Part shown: in pieces, positions 8,790-17,932 of the stretch | How the letters are laid out: each line of letters starts with the position of its first letter | How positions within the stretch are numbered: position 1 is the first letter of the stretch | Position numbers and translations under genes: made by a program | The notes under the pieces: generated by a model | The model's database searches: none | Told to the model about the DNA's origin: nothing | The model's input: the letters and a program-made list of their open reading frames with translations, nothing else | NCBI RefSeq assembly: GCF_041153465.1 | Contig: NZ_CP154858.1 | Coordinates: 1,922,001-1,986,000 of the forward strand | Length of the DNA stretch: 64,000 nt | Direction: 5' to 3' | Origin: Thermohahella caldifontis | GTDB lineage: Bacteria > Pseudomonadota > Gammaproteobacteria > Pseudomonadales > Oleiphilaceae

Positions 8790-9584
8790 TCAATCCTTCA
8801 TGACCACCTTCTGCTTCGCGGCCACCCGCTCGCGCATGCTGTAGGGCATCAGGCGCATGAGTCCGACCAGCGCCTTGTTGACCCAGCCGGTCACGCACAC
8901 GGTCTGGCCGCGCATGGACGCTTCATAGCCCAGCCGGGCCACCTCATCCGCATCCATCCACATCCAGGACGGCACACCCGCCAGAGCCTTCTTCACCCCC
9001 ATGTTGTCGTGGAACTCGGTGTGGGTGAAGCCGGGACAGACCGCCGTGACATGCACGCCCCGGGGCTTGAGCTCCAGAGCCAGGGCTTCCGTGGCGTGGA
9101 GCACGTAGGCCTTGGCCGCGTTGTACAGATTGCCCGGATATTCCGGTGCGTGAGCGGCAATGGAGGCCACATTGATGATGCGCCCGAATCCGCGTTCCAC
9201 CATGGCCGGCGCAAAACGGTGGCAAAGCTCGGTGAGGGAGACCATCAGCACCTGCATGAAGGCCCGGTGCTCTTCCCAGCTGGCCTCCAGAAACTTTTTC
9301 TTCAGGCCGTAACCGGCGTTGTTCACCACGCCGTCAATGCTCAGCCCCGCCTCCTTCACAAAGGCTTCAATCTTTGCCGGTGCCCCCACTCTGGCCAGGT
9401 CGGCCGCAAAGACCCGGTGATCTCCCCCGTATGCCTCCGTCAGCTCTGTTGCCAGCGCCTGCAACCGGTCTTCGCGCCGGGCCACCAGCACCGTGTCCCA
9501 GCCGTTTTCGGCAAACACCCGCGCAAAGCTCTTGCCGATGCCTGCCGATGCGCCCGTAATCAATACCCTTCGCCGTTCAGTCAT
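8790..9584 (-). CDS. SDR-family short-chain dehydrogenase
   Basis: A soluble NAD(P)-dependent oxidoreductase of 264 residues. The cofactor site GASAGIG follows the first strand (RRVLITG); NNAGYG and the catalytic serine in IINVASIAAHAPEY are present, as are the catalytic tyrosine and lysine in LYNAAK. The arrangement resembles the classical DltE/YqjQ-like group, whose substrates are mostly unknown. ARREDR after the second strand suggests NADP preference, which is an inference. It is convergent with narL and has no obvious operon partner. Confidence 0.85.
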   Translation of the reverse strand: MTERRRVLITGASAGIGKSFARVFAENGWDTVLVARREDRLQALATELTEAYGGDHRVFAADLARVGAPAKIEAFVKEAGLSIDGVVNNAGYGLKKKFLEASWEEHRAFMQVLMVSLTELCHRFAPAMVERGFGRIINVASIAAHAPEYPGNLYNAAKAYVLHATEALALELKPRGVHVTAVCPGFTHTEFHDNMGVKKALAGVPSWMWMDADEVARLGYEASMRGQTVCVTGWVNKALVGLMRLMPYSMRERVAAKQKVVMKD

Positions 9585-9954
9585 GGTTGTCGTGCTCCCT
9601 GTTTGTCCTGTTCAGTGCCATCACACTGACGCCTGCCGGACCCCGTGCCCTGCCCGGTCAGGGGCAGGACACCACAGCATCGTCAACGCAACACATTATC
9701 ATTTTTCAGCCTCTGCTGACCAGCGTGAACGCATATAACGCGCTGATTGACCGCCGGTTTGGGAGCTGCCATCATTCCCGATCCATCACTCGGAAACGGA
9801 AACCGCCATGCCGGCTGATGTCCCGGACATGCTCAATCCTATCACCTCTCCGGACAGCCCGCTTGCACCGGACCGGCAAAGTGTGATGACCTATGCCTGA
9901 GCAAGTCCATCAACCCTCTGAACAAGAACAAGACAGGAACCGCAGGAAAAGACC
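9585..9954. other. Intergenic region, no gene seen
   Basis: Divergent spacer between the SDR and glutathione transferase genes. Open frames here are short, have unbiased composition and show no recognisable motifs. It presumably carries both promoters; I could not pick out convincing ones. Confidence 0.5.
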
Positions 9955-10566
9955 ATGAAAATTCATGAAATGCGCATTGCCCCCAATCCCCGTCGCGTCC
10001 GGATCTTTCTGGCCGAGAAAGGCATCACGGATATCGAATATGTACAGGTGGACCTGAGCAAGGGGGAGCATCTCACGCCCGAATTCCGGAAAATGAATCC
10101 CTTCTGCACCGTACCGGTGCTGGAACTGGACGACGGGACCTTCATTTCCGAAACCATCGCCATCTGCCGGTATTTCGAAGCCCTGCACCCGGAACCCAAC
10201 CTGTTCGGGCGCGACGCACGGGAACAGGCCCTGGTGGAAATGTGGCAGCGTCGCATCGAGTTCTATTTCATGCTCCCGACCGGCATGGCCTTTCAGCATC
10301 TGAGCGACTATTTCAAGGCCTACAAGCCCCAGGTCCGGGAATGGGGAGAACTGTGCCGCGACCGCGCCGAAAAGATGTTCGGCATGATGGATGCCCACCT
10401 GGCCACCACCCCCTTTGTGGCCGGTGACCGGTTCACCGTGGCCGACATCACCCTGCTCTGCACCGTGGACTTCAACAAGGTCAACAACCTGCGGCTGACA
10501 GACGCGCACCCGAACCTCAGGCGCTGGTACGACGAAGTCTCGGCCCGGCCCAGCGCACAAGCCTGA
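9955..10566 (+). CDS. Glutathione S-transferase family protein
   Basis: Cytosolic protein of 203 residues. The N-terminal thioredoxin-like domain has NPRRVRIFLAEKGI and the cis-proline region CTVPVLELDDG followed by the glutathione-contacting ISETIAICRYFE. The C-terminal helical domain contains the N-capping motif FTVADITLLCTVDF. A good AGGAAAAG ribosome site precedes the ATG at 9955. GSTs conjugate glutathione to electrophiles or act in redox repair; the substrate is unknown. gshA, which starts glutathione synthesis, lies about 4 kb downstream but is a separate unit. Confidence 0.9.
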   Translation: MKIHEMRIAPNPRRVRIFLAEKGITDIEYVQVDLSKGEHLTPEFRKMNPFCTVPVLELDDGTFISETIAICRYFEALHPEPNLFGRDAREQALVEMWQRRIEFYFMLPTGMAFQHLSDYFKAYKPQVREWGELCRDRAEKMFGMMDAHLATTPFVAGDRFTVADITLLCTVDFNKVNNLRLTDAHPNLRRWYDEVSARPSAQA

Positions 10567-10730
10567 CATCTGTCAACATCCTTTACACCAACCCGGGGCC
10601 CGCGTACGGCCCCCTCCCTGACGACCACGCCAACTCGCTGGTTAGCATGGATTGTCGGCCTCACGGCACGGCGCTTGCGTTCATGTTCACACCGCTGAAC
10701 AGCCACAGCACGATAACCAGGAGTCACCTC

Positions 10731-11351
10731 ATGTTTACCCTGATCCGCTCACTCAGTCTGATCCTTTCCGGCGTCGCCCTGTCACACATGGCCATGGCCT
10801 CTCCCGTACTCTTCTGCAAGGACGGCCCCGCGATAGATCTGGTGGCTGACGGTTGCATTTCCGGTTCCTCATCCCACTATCCCAATGGGGGAGACGGTAT
10901 CTATACCAATACTGGAGGCGGTGACTCCGAAAGCGCCGTCGAGGCTGCCATTCTGGGCGCAACCGGCGTGGTCACGGACATCAGCCTGTTCGGGGAATTT
11001 ACACCTCCCCCTCCGGCTCCGGTCCCGTCAGTTTTCTTTACAATCGTGCCGAGCGTGTCTGTCAGCTCCAGTGATTGGCTGACGGGAACCTGGATGACCT
11101 CTGCCCCCGTCGACTTCATCACTCTCAAGGGCGCAAACAGCTTTGCGCTCTTTGATGTCCAGGGTGCCACATCCGGCAGCTGGAGCATGAGCGGCATACT
11201 GAACAATGGCGGCAATACCCCGCAGCTTTCGCACCTGCGGGCCTGGGTGAAGGTGGTGAGTGTGCCTGAGCCGGATACTCTGGCCCTGCTGGTGTTGGGT
11301 GTCGCGGGCCTGATACTGGGTCGGCGGACGCGCAGGGTCCGGTCAGCCTGA
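10731..11351 (+). CDS. PEP-CTERM sorting-domain protein, secreted, unknown function
   Basis: About 206 residues. The ATG at 10731 has AGGAG about eight bases upstream and starts a signal peptide (MFTLIRSLSLILSGVALSHMAMA). The middle is Gly/Ser/Pro-rich with a proline run (TPPPPAPVPS) and no family I recognise. The C-terminus is a textbook PEP-CTERM tag: VPEPDTLALLVLGVAGLILGRRTRR, that is, the VPEP motif, one membrane helix and a basic tail. Such proteins are processed by an exosortase and are usually linked to exopolysaccharide. No exosortase gene is in this window. A strong terminator follows at 11399-11421. Confidence 0.8.
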   Translation: MFTLIRSLSLILSGVALSHMAMASPVLFCKDGPAIDLVADGCISGSSSHYPNGGDGIYTNTGGGDSESAVEAAILGATGVVTDISLFGEFTPPPPAPVPSVFFTIVPSVSVSSSDWLTGTWMTSAPVDFITLKGANSFALFDVQGATSGSWSMSGILNNGGNTPQLSHLRAWVKVVSVPEPDTLALLVLGVAGLILGRRTRRVRSA

Positions 11352-11398
11352 TACGGTACGCTCCGAAACCGTATCCCCCACGCCATGAACGCACAACG

Positions 11399-11421
11399 AC
11401 CCGGCCATTGGCCGGGTTTTT
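11399..11421 (+). terminator. Rho-independent terminator after the PEP-CTERM gene
   Basis: Perfect 7-bp GC stem (CCCGGCC / GGCCGGG) with an ATT loop, followed by five Ts. It separates this gene from the convergent WD40 lipoprotein gene. Confidence 0.9.
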
Positions 11422-11430
11422 CATGATTCG

Positions 11431-12384
11431 CTAGCGGCTGAAACGCTGCACCTGGCCATCCGACGTCACCGCCACCAGGCCATTACCGGTAAATGCCAGC
11501 GCATCAATGGCCCTGGAGCCGCGCCCGACCACTTTCTTCGGCTTCATGCGCCAGTGCCCGAGCTCACTGCCGGAGCTGACATCCATCAGATAGACATCCC
11601 CCTGAAAGCCACCCAGCGCAAGCTGGCGGTCATCCCGGGAAAAGCGTGCCGAGACAAAGTTCTTGTAGGTGAAGGGCAGCCGGTTCCGGGCATTGCCGCT
11701 CTCCGTATCCCAGATCACCACATCCTCGCGTTGTGACGTGGTGAGGGCCAGCCGCCCGTCGTGACTGAGCGCCACCGTCTTGACCTGATTGCGGTGCTCG
11801 AAGGTCTGCACCCGCTCTCCCGTATCCAAACGCCACAGGCGAGCCTTGAAGTCATCCGAGCCGGTCAGGGCAAAGCGGCCGTCGGCACTGAGCGCCACAC
11901 CGTAGACTTCGGCTCCATGATCAAAGGCATAGAGCGTCTGCCCCTGTTCCACATCAAAGTAGATGGCCTGATTGTTCTGCAGCCCCAGCAGGGCGTGACG
12001 GCCATCTTCCGAGAGTGTGGCCGAGAGCACCTTGTCGGGGGCGCGCCAGAAGTGCAGGGCCTGGCCATTCGTGGCATCCCAGACCACCATATCGCTTTCG
12101 CGGATGGTCAGGGCACGGCGGCCATCCCCGGAAATGGCCACTGCACGCAGCACGGTGAATTCGCCCGACTTGTGGTTCCAGTTATAGACACGCGAACGGG
12201 AGGTGACGTCCCAGAGGCTGCCACCATGATGGATGGATGCGATGACGGCCTTGCTGCCGTCTTCGGACAGGGCGCTGTCCAGCACGCCCTGAACTGCCAC
12301 CTCAAAGGTTTCTGCGGGCCCTTTTGCCTCACAGCCGGCAAGCACCAGCAAGGCGAGCAAAAGGACCCATCTACGGATTTGCAT
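11431..12384 (-). CDS. WD40-repeat lipoprotein
   Basis: A 317-residue envelope protein. The signal peptide MQIRRWVLLLALLVLAGC ends in the lipobox L-A-G-C. The rest is a series of about seven WD40-like blades with recurring units such as SEDGRHALLG, SADGRFALTGSDDFKARLWRLDTGE and SHDGRLALTTSQREDVVIWDTESG, forming a beta-propeller. The ribosome site CAGGAA precedes the ATG. WD40 lipoproteins are usually scaffolds for protein contacts; no partner is indicated. It reads in the same direction as rsd 50 bases upstream and may share its transcript. Confidence 0.85.
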   Translation of the reverse strand: MQIRRWVLLLALLVLAGCEAKGPAETFEVAVQGVLDSALSEDGSKAVIASIHHGGSLWDVTSRSRVYNWNHKSGEFTVLRAVAISGDGRRALTIRESDMVVWDATNGQALHFWRAPDKVLSATLSEDGRHALLGLQNNQAIYFDVEQGQTLYAFDHGAEVYGVALSADGRFALTGSDDFKARLWRLDTGERVQTFEHRNQVKTVALSHDGRLALTTSQREDVVIWDTESGNARNRLPFTYKNFVSARFSRDDRQLALGGFQGDVYLMDVSSGSELGHWRMKPKKVVGRGSRAIDALAFTGNGLVAVTSDGQVQRFSR

Positions 12385-12434
12385 GGAATTTCCTGCACCT
12401 GCACGTTTTCAGATCGTACAAGTGTAGCGCAGAT

Positions 12435-12908
12435 TCAGGCGACTTGTGAGGCGTGGGCGCGGTGAATTTTCTCGATCAGGACATCTTCCAGCGAGAAACG
12501 CTCTTCCAGCGTCTCACCGAGCTCGCCCAGCTGAACCAGCAGCGCCTTGAGCGCTTCCATCTCTTCGGGCGTCTGGTCGAATTCGTCGTTGAAGTCCAGC
12601 AACTTTTCGGTAGTGACCTGAATTTTGGGCAGAAGCTCGTCGGCGATCTGCTCGCAGCCATCATTGAAGGCCCGTGCTTCGGCAATCAGCTGATCAAACA
12701 CTTCGAAATGACCGGCAGATGCGTAATCCACCAGCAACTGACAGAATGTCCGGAGATGCTGAACGGCCGCTTCCACGTCGGGAAAGCTGTCCACGGAAAC
12801 CAGATCGTAATAGCGCACGATCAGTTCCTGACGCTCCTGAAGCCAGCGGTCAATGATCTCGCTGACGCCTCCCCAGCGTTCTTTGGCACTCTTGCAATTT
12901 TCCAGCAT
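12435..12908 (-). CDS. rsd: Rsd/AlgQ anti-sigma-70 factor
   Basis: A 157-residue helical protein matching the Rsd/AlgQ family: DRWLQERQELIVRYYDLV, then FCQLLVDYASAGHFEVFDQLI, and ETLEERFSLEDVLIEKI near the end. Rsd binds housekeeping sigma-70 in stationary phase and frees core polymerase for alternative sigma factors; in pseudomonads the orthologue AlgQ affects alginate production. The ATG at 12908 follows a GGGGGA site. The gene is divergent from the FliL-like gene, and the RMF-like gene, another stationary-phase function, lies beyond that. Confidence 0.9.
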   Translation of the reverse strand: MLENCKSAKERWGGVSEIIDRWLQERQELIVRYYDLVSVDSFPDVEAAVQHLRTFCQLLVDYASAGHFEVFDQLIAEARAFNDGCEQIADELLPKIQVTTEKLLDFNDEFDQTPEEMEALKALLVQLGELGETLEERFSLEDVLIEKIHRAHASQVA

Positions 12909-13138
12909 CGTACGTGTCCCCCTGCCCGATGGCTACTGCGTGTTTTGACTGTTATCGTTATCGGCTATCCAATATACGCAAAAGGGTACGGGCGTCTCAA
13001 GGCCAATTCGTGGCAAATTTGAAAGTTTTACGCTTTGTTCCGTGTAAGTGTTCACTTTGCAGACAGTTACACGCCTGCTATTGACGTATCGCACGGCCTG
13101 AACTAGGCTCAGATGCAAAGCCAACCCATTGATTCGGC

Positions 13139-13561
13139 ATGTACATGACACTGATGACGCTTCGCATCCCATCCTTTCTGCTGGCCCTGTCGCTGATGCT
13201 CGCTGCCGCGAGTACCCGTGCGGCCGAGGCGCCGGATGACCTGCTTCAGTACATCGACCTCAAGCCCTCTTTCGTGCTCAATGTGCAGTCACCGGGGGGC
13301 AAGATGCGCTTTGCCAAGGTGGATGCGTCCGTGAAGGTGCTGACCCGCTCGGCGGCGGCTCTAGTGGAGCAGCACATGCCGTACATCCGCAATATCATGG
13401 TCATGCTGCTGACGGCAACGCCGGCAGACCAGTTGCGTTCCGTGGAGGGACGTGAGGCGGTGCGAAAGGAAGCCCTGAAGCGTGTCCAGGCGTTCTTCAA
13501 GAAGGAGGAGAACCGCCCGGTCGTGGATGACCTGCTGTTCACCTCCTTTGTAGTGCAGTAA
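13139..13561 (+). CDS. FliL-like periplasmic/membrane protein
   Basis: A 140-residue protein with an N-terminal signal or anchor (PSFLLALSLMLAAASTRA). The body resembles the C-terminal domain of flagellar basal-body protein FliL: YIDLKPSFVLNVQSPGGKMRFAKVDASVKV, then HMPYIRNIMVMLLTATPADQLRSVEGREAVRKEAL, and VDDLLFTSFVVQ at the end. No flagellar genes are nearby; pseudomonads carry a similar FliL-like gene close to algQ, so this is probably that non-flagellar paralogue. The exact start is uncertain: ATGs occur at 13139, 13145 and 13154 and none has a clear ribosome site. Its stop abuts that of the convergent RMF-like gene. Confidence 0.82.
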   Translation: MYMTLMTLRIPSFLLALSLMLAAASTRAAEAPDDLLQYIDLKPSFVLNVQSPGGKMRFAKVDASVKVLTRSAAALVEQHMPYIRNIMVMLLTATPADQLRSVEGREAVRKEALKRVQAFFKKEENRPVVDDLLFTSFVVQ

Positions 13562-13771
13562 TCAGGCGATCTTGTTCTCGCCGTTGCCGCGGGCTTCCTG
13601 CTCGGCCACGCTGAGTCCGTCTTCCCAACCGGCTTCCCAGGCGGCGACCACGACATCGCCACGATACGGACACTTGCTGCGGTCGAGCTTCAGCAACCCG
13701 GCCATGTACCCCTGGCGGTACGCCTTGTTCAGTGTTTCCAGATTCCAGTTCAGGCTCAATTGATTGGCCAT
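13562..13771 (-). CDS. Ribosome modulation factor (RMF) family protein
   Basis: A small basic protein of 69 residues. It carries the RMF signature: YRQGYMAGLLKLDRSKCPYRGDVVVAAWEAGWEDG, with the invariant CPY and the W-x-x-G-W-x-x-G end. RMF pairs stationary-phase 70S ribosomes into inactive 100S dimers. E. coli RMF is 55 residues; this one has extra residues at both ends. It lies downstream of gshA on the same strand but 200 bases away, so probably has its own promoter. I am confident of the family, less sure that it is the orthologue. Confidence 0.8.
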   Translation of the reverse strand: MANQLSLNWNLETLNKAYRQGYMAGLLKLDRSKCPYRGDVVVAAWEAGWEDGLSVAEQEARGNGENKIA

Positions 13772-13971
13772 GGCCGCGCTCTCTCTGTTCGTTTCTTGTG
13801 ATTATAGGTCTTTTGGTCTATTCCTGACCCGTATTGAAACGATCCTACCTGTTCAGCCCTGCCGGCAACATACGTAAATGTTTGTATCCTTACCTGTAAT
13901 CAAATGTAACAGAGATTGACCAAAGATCCAGTGCAACAGATCGCACTTTCTTCATTCGGCTCCGGGGCCGG

Positions 13972-15540
13972 TCAGCAGGGGCTGAGCGCTTCCTGCATGT
14001 ATTGCGCCAGATAGGCATCAAATGTGAGCGCATCTTCTTCCTCCAGGCGCGTCTGAGCCGCCAGTGACGCTTCGGACAGGGCCCTGAATTCGGCCTGTTC
14101 ATCCGCTGTCAGCCCTTCCTCGCGCAAGGCCTGCTGATGCAGCTTCGCCAGCCCCATCATGAAACTGTTATGGCAGGTGGCCTCGGCCCTGATCCCCGCT
14201 GCCACACGCGCAGCCGGTGTCAGTTCCGGTGCCATGAGCCAGTCATGTGCCTGATCCACGGCCTGCCGGTAACGGGGTTCTCCGGCATCCGCAAGCCAGT
14301 CCGCCACACGCCGGATCTTCCGGATCAGGCGCTCCCCTTCATGCTCCAGGGTATCCCCCACCCGTTCCAGCCTGAGTCCGCGTTCGCGTCCGCGGCTGAC
14401 TGTCAGGGCAAAGTCCCGGTCAATGTGATCGCATTCCTCATCCGGCACCACCGGTGCATCGTCCAGCAGGCAACAGAGCAGAAATGCCTCGATGAAAAAC
14501 ACCTGCCAAGGCTTGATGCCCAGCGGTGCATAGGGGTTCAGGTCCAGACAGCGCACCTCGATGTATTCCACACCGCGACGGCACAGGGCCTGCAGGGGCT
14601 TTTCGCCCGGCTGGGTGACCCGTTTGGGCCGGATGGTGCTGTAATACTCGTTCTCGATCTGCAGAATGTGGGTATTGAGCTGGCGGTACTCCCCGTCTAC
14701 CTTGACGCCGATGGCCTCGTAGGGCGGGTACGGTGTGTGAGTCGCCTTGTACAGCGTGCTGTGATAGCTGCTCAGGCCGTTGAAGCAGACCTTCAGCGAG
14801 GCCTGGGCATGGTTCTGATATCCCAGATCGCTCATGCGCAGGGAGGTGGCATGGGGCAACCCGAGCGTCGCCGGTCCCATGCGAAGGAGATTGTGGGGCT
14901 TGCCGTCCACAAAGCTTTCGTCTGCCACGGGCGAGCCCCCGAACAGGCGCATGAGCAGCCAGCTGTGGCGGCGGAAGTTGCGGATGAGGTCAAAGTAGCG
15001 GGCAGACTTGAAGTCCTGGAGGCTGTCCGTGTTGCCTTCCACATCCTGGAGCGTCATCCAGAAGCGGTCCGTGAGGCTGAAATTGAAATGCACCCCGGCA
15101 ATGGCCTGCATGATGCGGCCATAGCGCCAGTGCAGCCCGCGACGATAGACATGCTTGAGCTGCCCCAGGTTCGACGTGCCGTATTCGGCAATGCGGATGC
15201 TCTCGTTGCCCGCCAGCCGGCAGGGCATGGAAGCCGGCCAGAGTACCTCGCCTTCCGGCAGGTTGGCCTGAACAAAGCGGTGGATACGGCCGAGTGCATC
15301 GAACAGGTCGTCGACGCTCTCCGTCACGGGCGTGATGAGTTCGAGCAGCGCTTCGGAATAGTCCGTCGTGATGTTCGGGTGTGTGAGGGCCGAACCCAGT
15401 ACCTTCGGGTGATCCGTCTGGCTGATGAAGCCCTCCGCATCCACCCGCAGGCCTTCCTTCTCCACGCCGCGGCGCAGGGTCTGGAGGATGTTCAGGCGTT
15501 GCCCGCCGAGGGCGTCAATATGCTGCTCGAGTCTGCTCAT
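13972..15540 (-). CDS. gshA: Glutamate-cysteine ligase
   Basis: First enzyme of glutathione synthesis: joins cysteine to the gamma-carboxyl of glutamate using ATP. It is 522 residues, close to the 518 of E. coli GshA. Recognisable blocks are RGVEKEGLRVDAEGFISQTDHP, DYSEALLELITPV, the HFNFSLTD strand that binds metal and substrate, and YIEVRCLDLNPYAPLGI. The ATG at 15540 follows AGGAAA. It begins 14 bases after the end of tex, so the two probably share a transcript. Confidence 0.96.
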   Translation of the reverse strand: MSRLEQHIDALGGQRLNILQTLRRGVEKEGLRVDAEGFISQTDHPKVLGSALTHPNITTDYSEALLELITPVTESVDDLFDALGRIHRFVQANLPEGEVLWPASMPCRLAGNESIRIAEYGTSNLGQLKHVYRRGLHWRYGRIMQAIAGVHFNFSLTDRFWMTLQDVEGNTDSLQDFKSARYFDLIRNFRRHSWLLMRLFGGSPVADESFVDGKPHNLLRMGPATLGLPHATSLRMSDLGYQNHAQASLKVCFNGLSSYHSTLYKATHTPYPPYEAIGVKVDGEYRQLNTHILQIENEYYSTIRPKRVTQPGEKPLQALCRRGVEYIEVRCLDLNPYAPLGIKPWQVFFIEAFLLCCLLDDAPVVPDEECDHIDRDFALTVSRGRERGLRLERVGDTLEHEGERLIRKIRRVADWLADAGEPRYRQAVDQAHDWLMAPELTPAARVAAGIRAEATCHNSFMMGLAKLHQQALREEGLTADEQAEFRALSEASLAAQTRLEEEDALTFDAYLAQYMQEALSPC

Positions 15541-15554
15541 TCCGGTTTCCTGTT

Positions 15555-17860
15555 TCAGCGTTTCTTGCGCCGGGCGTTCAGCAGGGCCTGTGCCAGTGCC
15601 CCGGTGGGCGCGGGACCCGCCGGCTTGCGTGGCTGCTGACGTGTACGGCCCTCGCTCCGGTTGCCTGTCCGCTTGTCCTGCGGGGCCGGGGTATCATCCA
15701 GGCGCATGGTCAGTGCAATACGCTTGCGTGCCATGTCCACTTCCAGCACCTTCACCCGCACGATCTGGCCCGCCTTCACCACTTCCCGCGGATCCTTGAC
15801 GAAACGATCCGACAGGGCGCTGATGTGCACGAGGCCGTCCTGATGCACGCCGATATCCACGAAGGCACCAAAGTTGGTCACGTTGGAGACGGTGCCTTCC
15901 AGGACCATGCCGGGCCTGAGGTCGGACAGGCTCTCGATGCCGTCTGCCAGTCTGGCCACCTTGAACTCGGGGCGCGGGTCACGGCCGGGCTTGTCCAGCT
16001 CGCGCAGGATGTCCCGCACGGTCAGTTCGCCAAAGGTGTCATCCACAAAGTCCCGGGGGTTGAGGCTGGCGAGAAAGGCGCTGTCCCCGATCAGGCTCCT
16101 GATGCTGCGTCCGGTTTTCTCCGCAATGCGCTCGACCACGCCATAGGCTTCCGGGTGCACGGCCGAGGCATCCAGCGGGTTGTCTGCGTTCATGATACGC
16201 AAAAAGCCGGCGGCCTGTTCATAGGTTTTTCCCCCAGGCGCGGTACCTTGAGCAGTGTCTTGCGGTCACGGAAGGGGCCGTTTTCGTCGCGCCAGCGCAC
16301 GATGTTTTCCGCGATGCCTGCCGTCAGACCGGAAACCCGGGTCAGCAGGGGAACGGATGCGGTGTTCACGTCCACACCCACGGCGTTCACACAGTCCTCG
16401 ACCACGGCATCCAGCGCCCGGGCCAGCCGGACCTGGGACACATCGTGCTGATACTGGCCCACACCGATGGATTTGGGGTCGATCTTGACCAGCTCCGCCA
16501 GCGGATCCTGCAGGCGCCGGGCGATGGAGACGGCCCCCCGGATGGTGACATCCAGATCCGGAAACTCCCTGGCGGCCAGTTCCGAGGCCGAGTACACGGA
16601 TGCCCCCGCCTCGTTGACGATGACCTTGGTCAGTCCCAGTTCCGGATAGCGCTTGATGACCTCCCCCACGAAACGGTCGGTTTCCCGGGAGGCGGTGCCG
16701 TTGCCGATGCTGACCAGCTCCACCTTGTGGGCACGACACAGCTCGGCAACGATGCGGACAGCTTCTTCAAAGCGATTCTGGGGCGGATGGGGGAAAATGG
16801 CCGTGTGTGCCACGAGCTTGCCGGTGGGGTCCACCACCGCCACCTTGACGCCGGTTCGCAGGCCCGGGTCAAGGCCGATCACCGCACGCGGTCCGGCTGG
16901 AGGGGCCAGCAGGAGGTCCTTGAGGTTGGCGGCAAAGACCTTGATGGCCTCCTCCTCGGCACGTTCGCGCAGGCGGCCCATAAGGTCGGTTTCCAGGCTG
17001 GACGAGAGTTTGACCCGCCAGGTCCAGCGGACCACTTCCTGCAGCCAGGCATCCCCCGGTCGCCCCTGGTCGCGGAATCCGGCCCAGGCGATGATCTTCA
17101 GTTCCGCCGGATGGGGTGTGCGCCGGTCTTCCGGCTCGTCCGGCACGCCGATGTTGTAGGTCAGCACCCCTTCATTGCGGCCGCGGAATATGGCCAGTGC
17201 CCGGTGAGAGGGCACGCCCTTGAGCGGCTCGTCGTGCTCGAAGTAGTCACGGAACTTGGCACCTTCGGTTTCCTTGCCCGGTACCACCCGCACACGCAGG
17301 ATGCCTTCGTCCCAGAGCCAGTTGCGCAGCAGTTCCAGCAGATCCGCCTGCTCGGCCAGGGATTCCATGAGTATGTGACGCGCCCCTTCCAGGGCAGCAT
17401 CCACATCGGCCACGCCCTTGTCGGCATTCACATAGGCTGCCGCTTCCTGTCTCGGATCCAGTGCGGGATTGTCCCGCAGTGCCAGCGCCAGGGGTTCCAG
17501 TCCGGCTTCCCGGGCAATCTGCCCCTTGGTCCGACGCTTGGGCTTGAAGGGCAGATACAGGTCTTCGAGGCGGTTCTTGGTGTCCGCTTCCAGAATGCGC
17601 GCACGCAGCTCGTCTGTCAGCTTGCCCTGCTCCTCGATCGAACGCAGGACCGTCTGCCTGCGGTCTTCAAGCTCACGCAGATATGTCAGCCGCTCTTCCA
17701 GCGTACGCAACTGGGTGTCATCCAGCGCACCGGTCACTTCCTTGCGGTAACGGGCGATAAAGGGCACCGTGGCCCCTTCGTCCAGCAGCCGGACGGCTGC
17801 TTCCACCTGAGCGTCACGGACGCCCAGTTCCTCGGCAATTCGGGTATAAATGCTGTTCAT
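15555..17860 (-). CDS. tex: Transcription accessory protein Tex (frame-shifted near two-thirds)
   Basis: Nucleic-acid-binding protein of about 768 residues once repaired (E. coli YhgF 773). The N-terminal Tex helical region is followed by the YqgF/RNase H-like core (VIGLDPGLRTGVKVAVVD), the helix-hairpin-helix segment (VPLLTRVSGLTAGIAENIVRWRDENG) and a C-terminal S1 RNA-binding domain (GMVLEGTVSNVTNFGAFVDIGVHQDGLVHIS). The frame breaks where the minus strand reads GGGGGAAAAACC (16226-16235): before it LLKVPRLGEK, after adding one A, TYEQAAGFLRIMNADNP continues perfectly. The start ATG at 17860 has AAGAG before it. The basic C-terminal tail is usual. Probably intact in the organism; see findings. 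Confidence 0.9.
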
Positions 17861-17932
17861 TGCACTCTTCATGTTGACGGGCAAAGCGGCATTATAGCCG
17901 AGCGGGGGGGCACGGAAAGCAGAAAATCCGGT

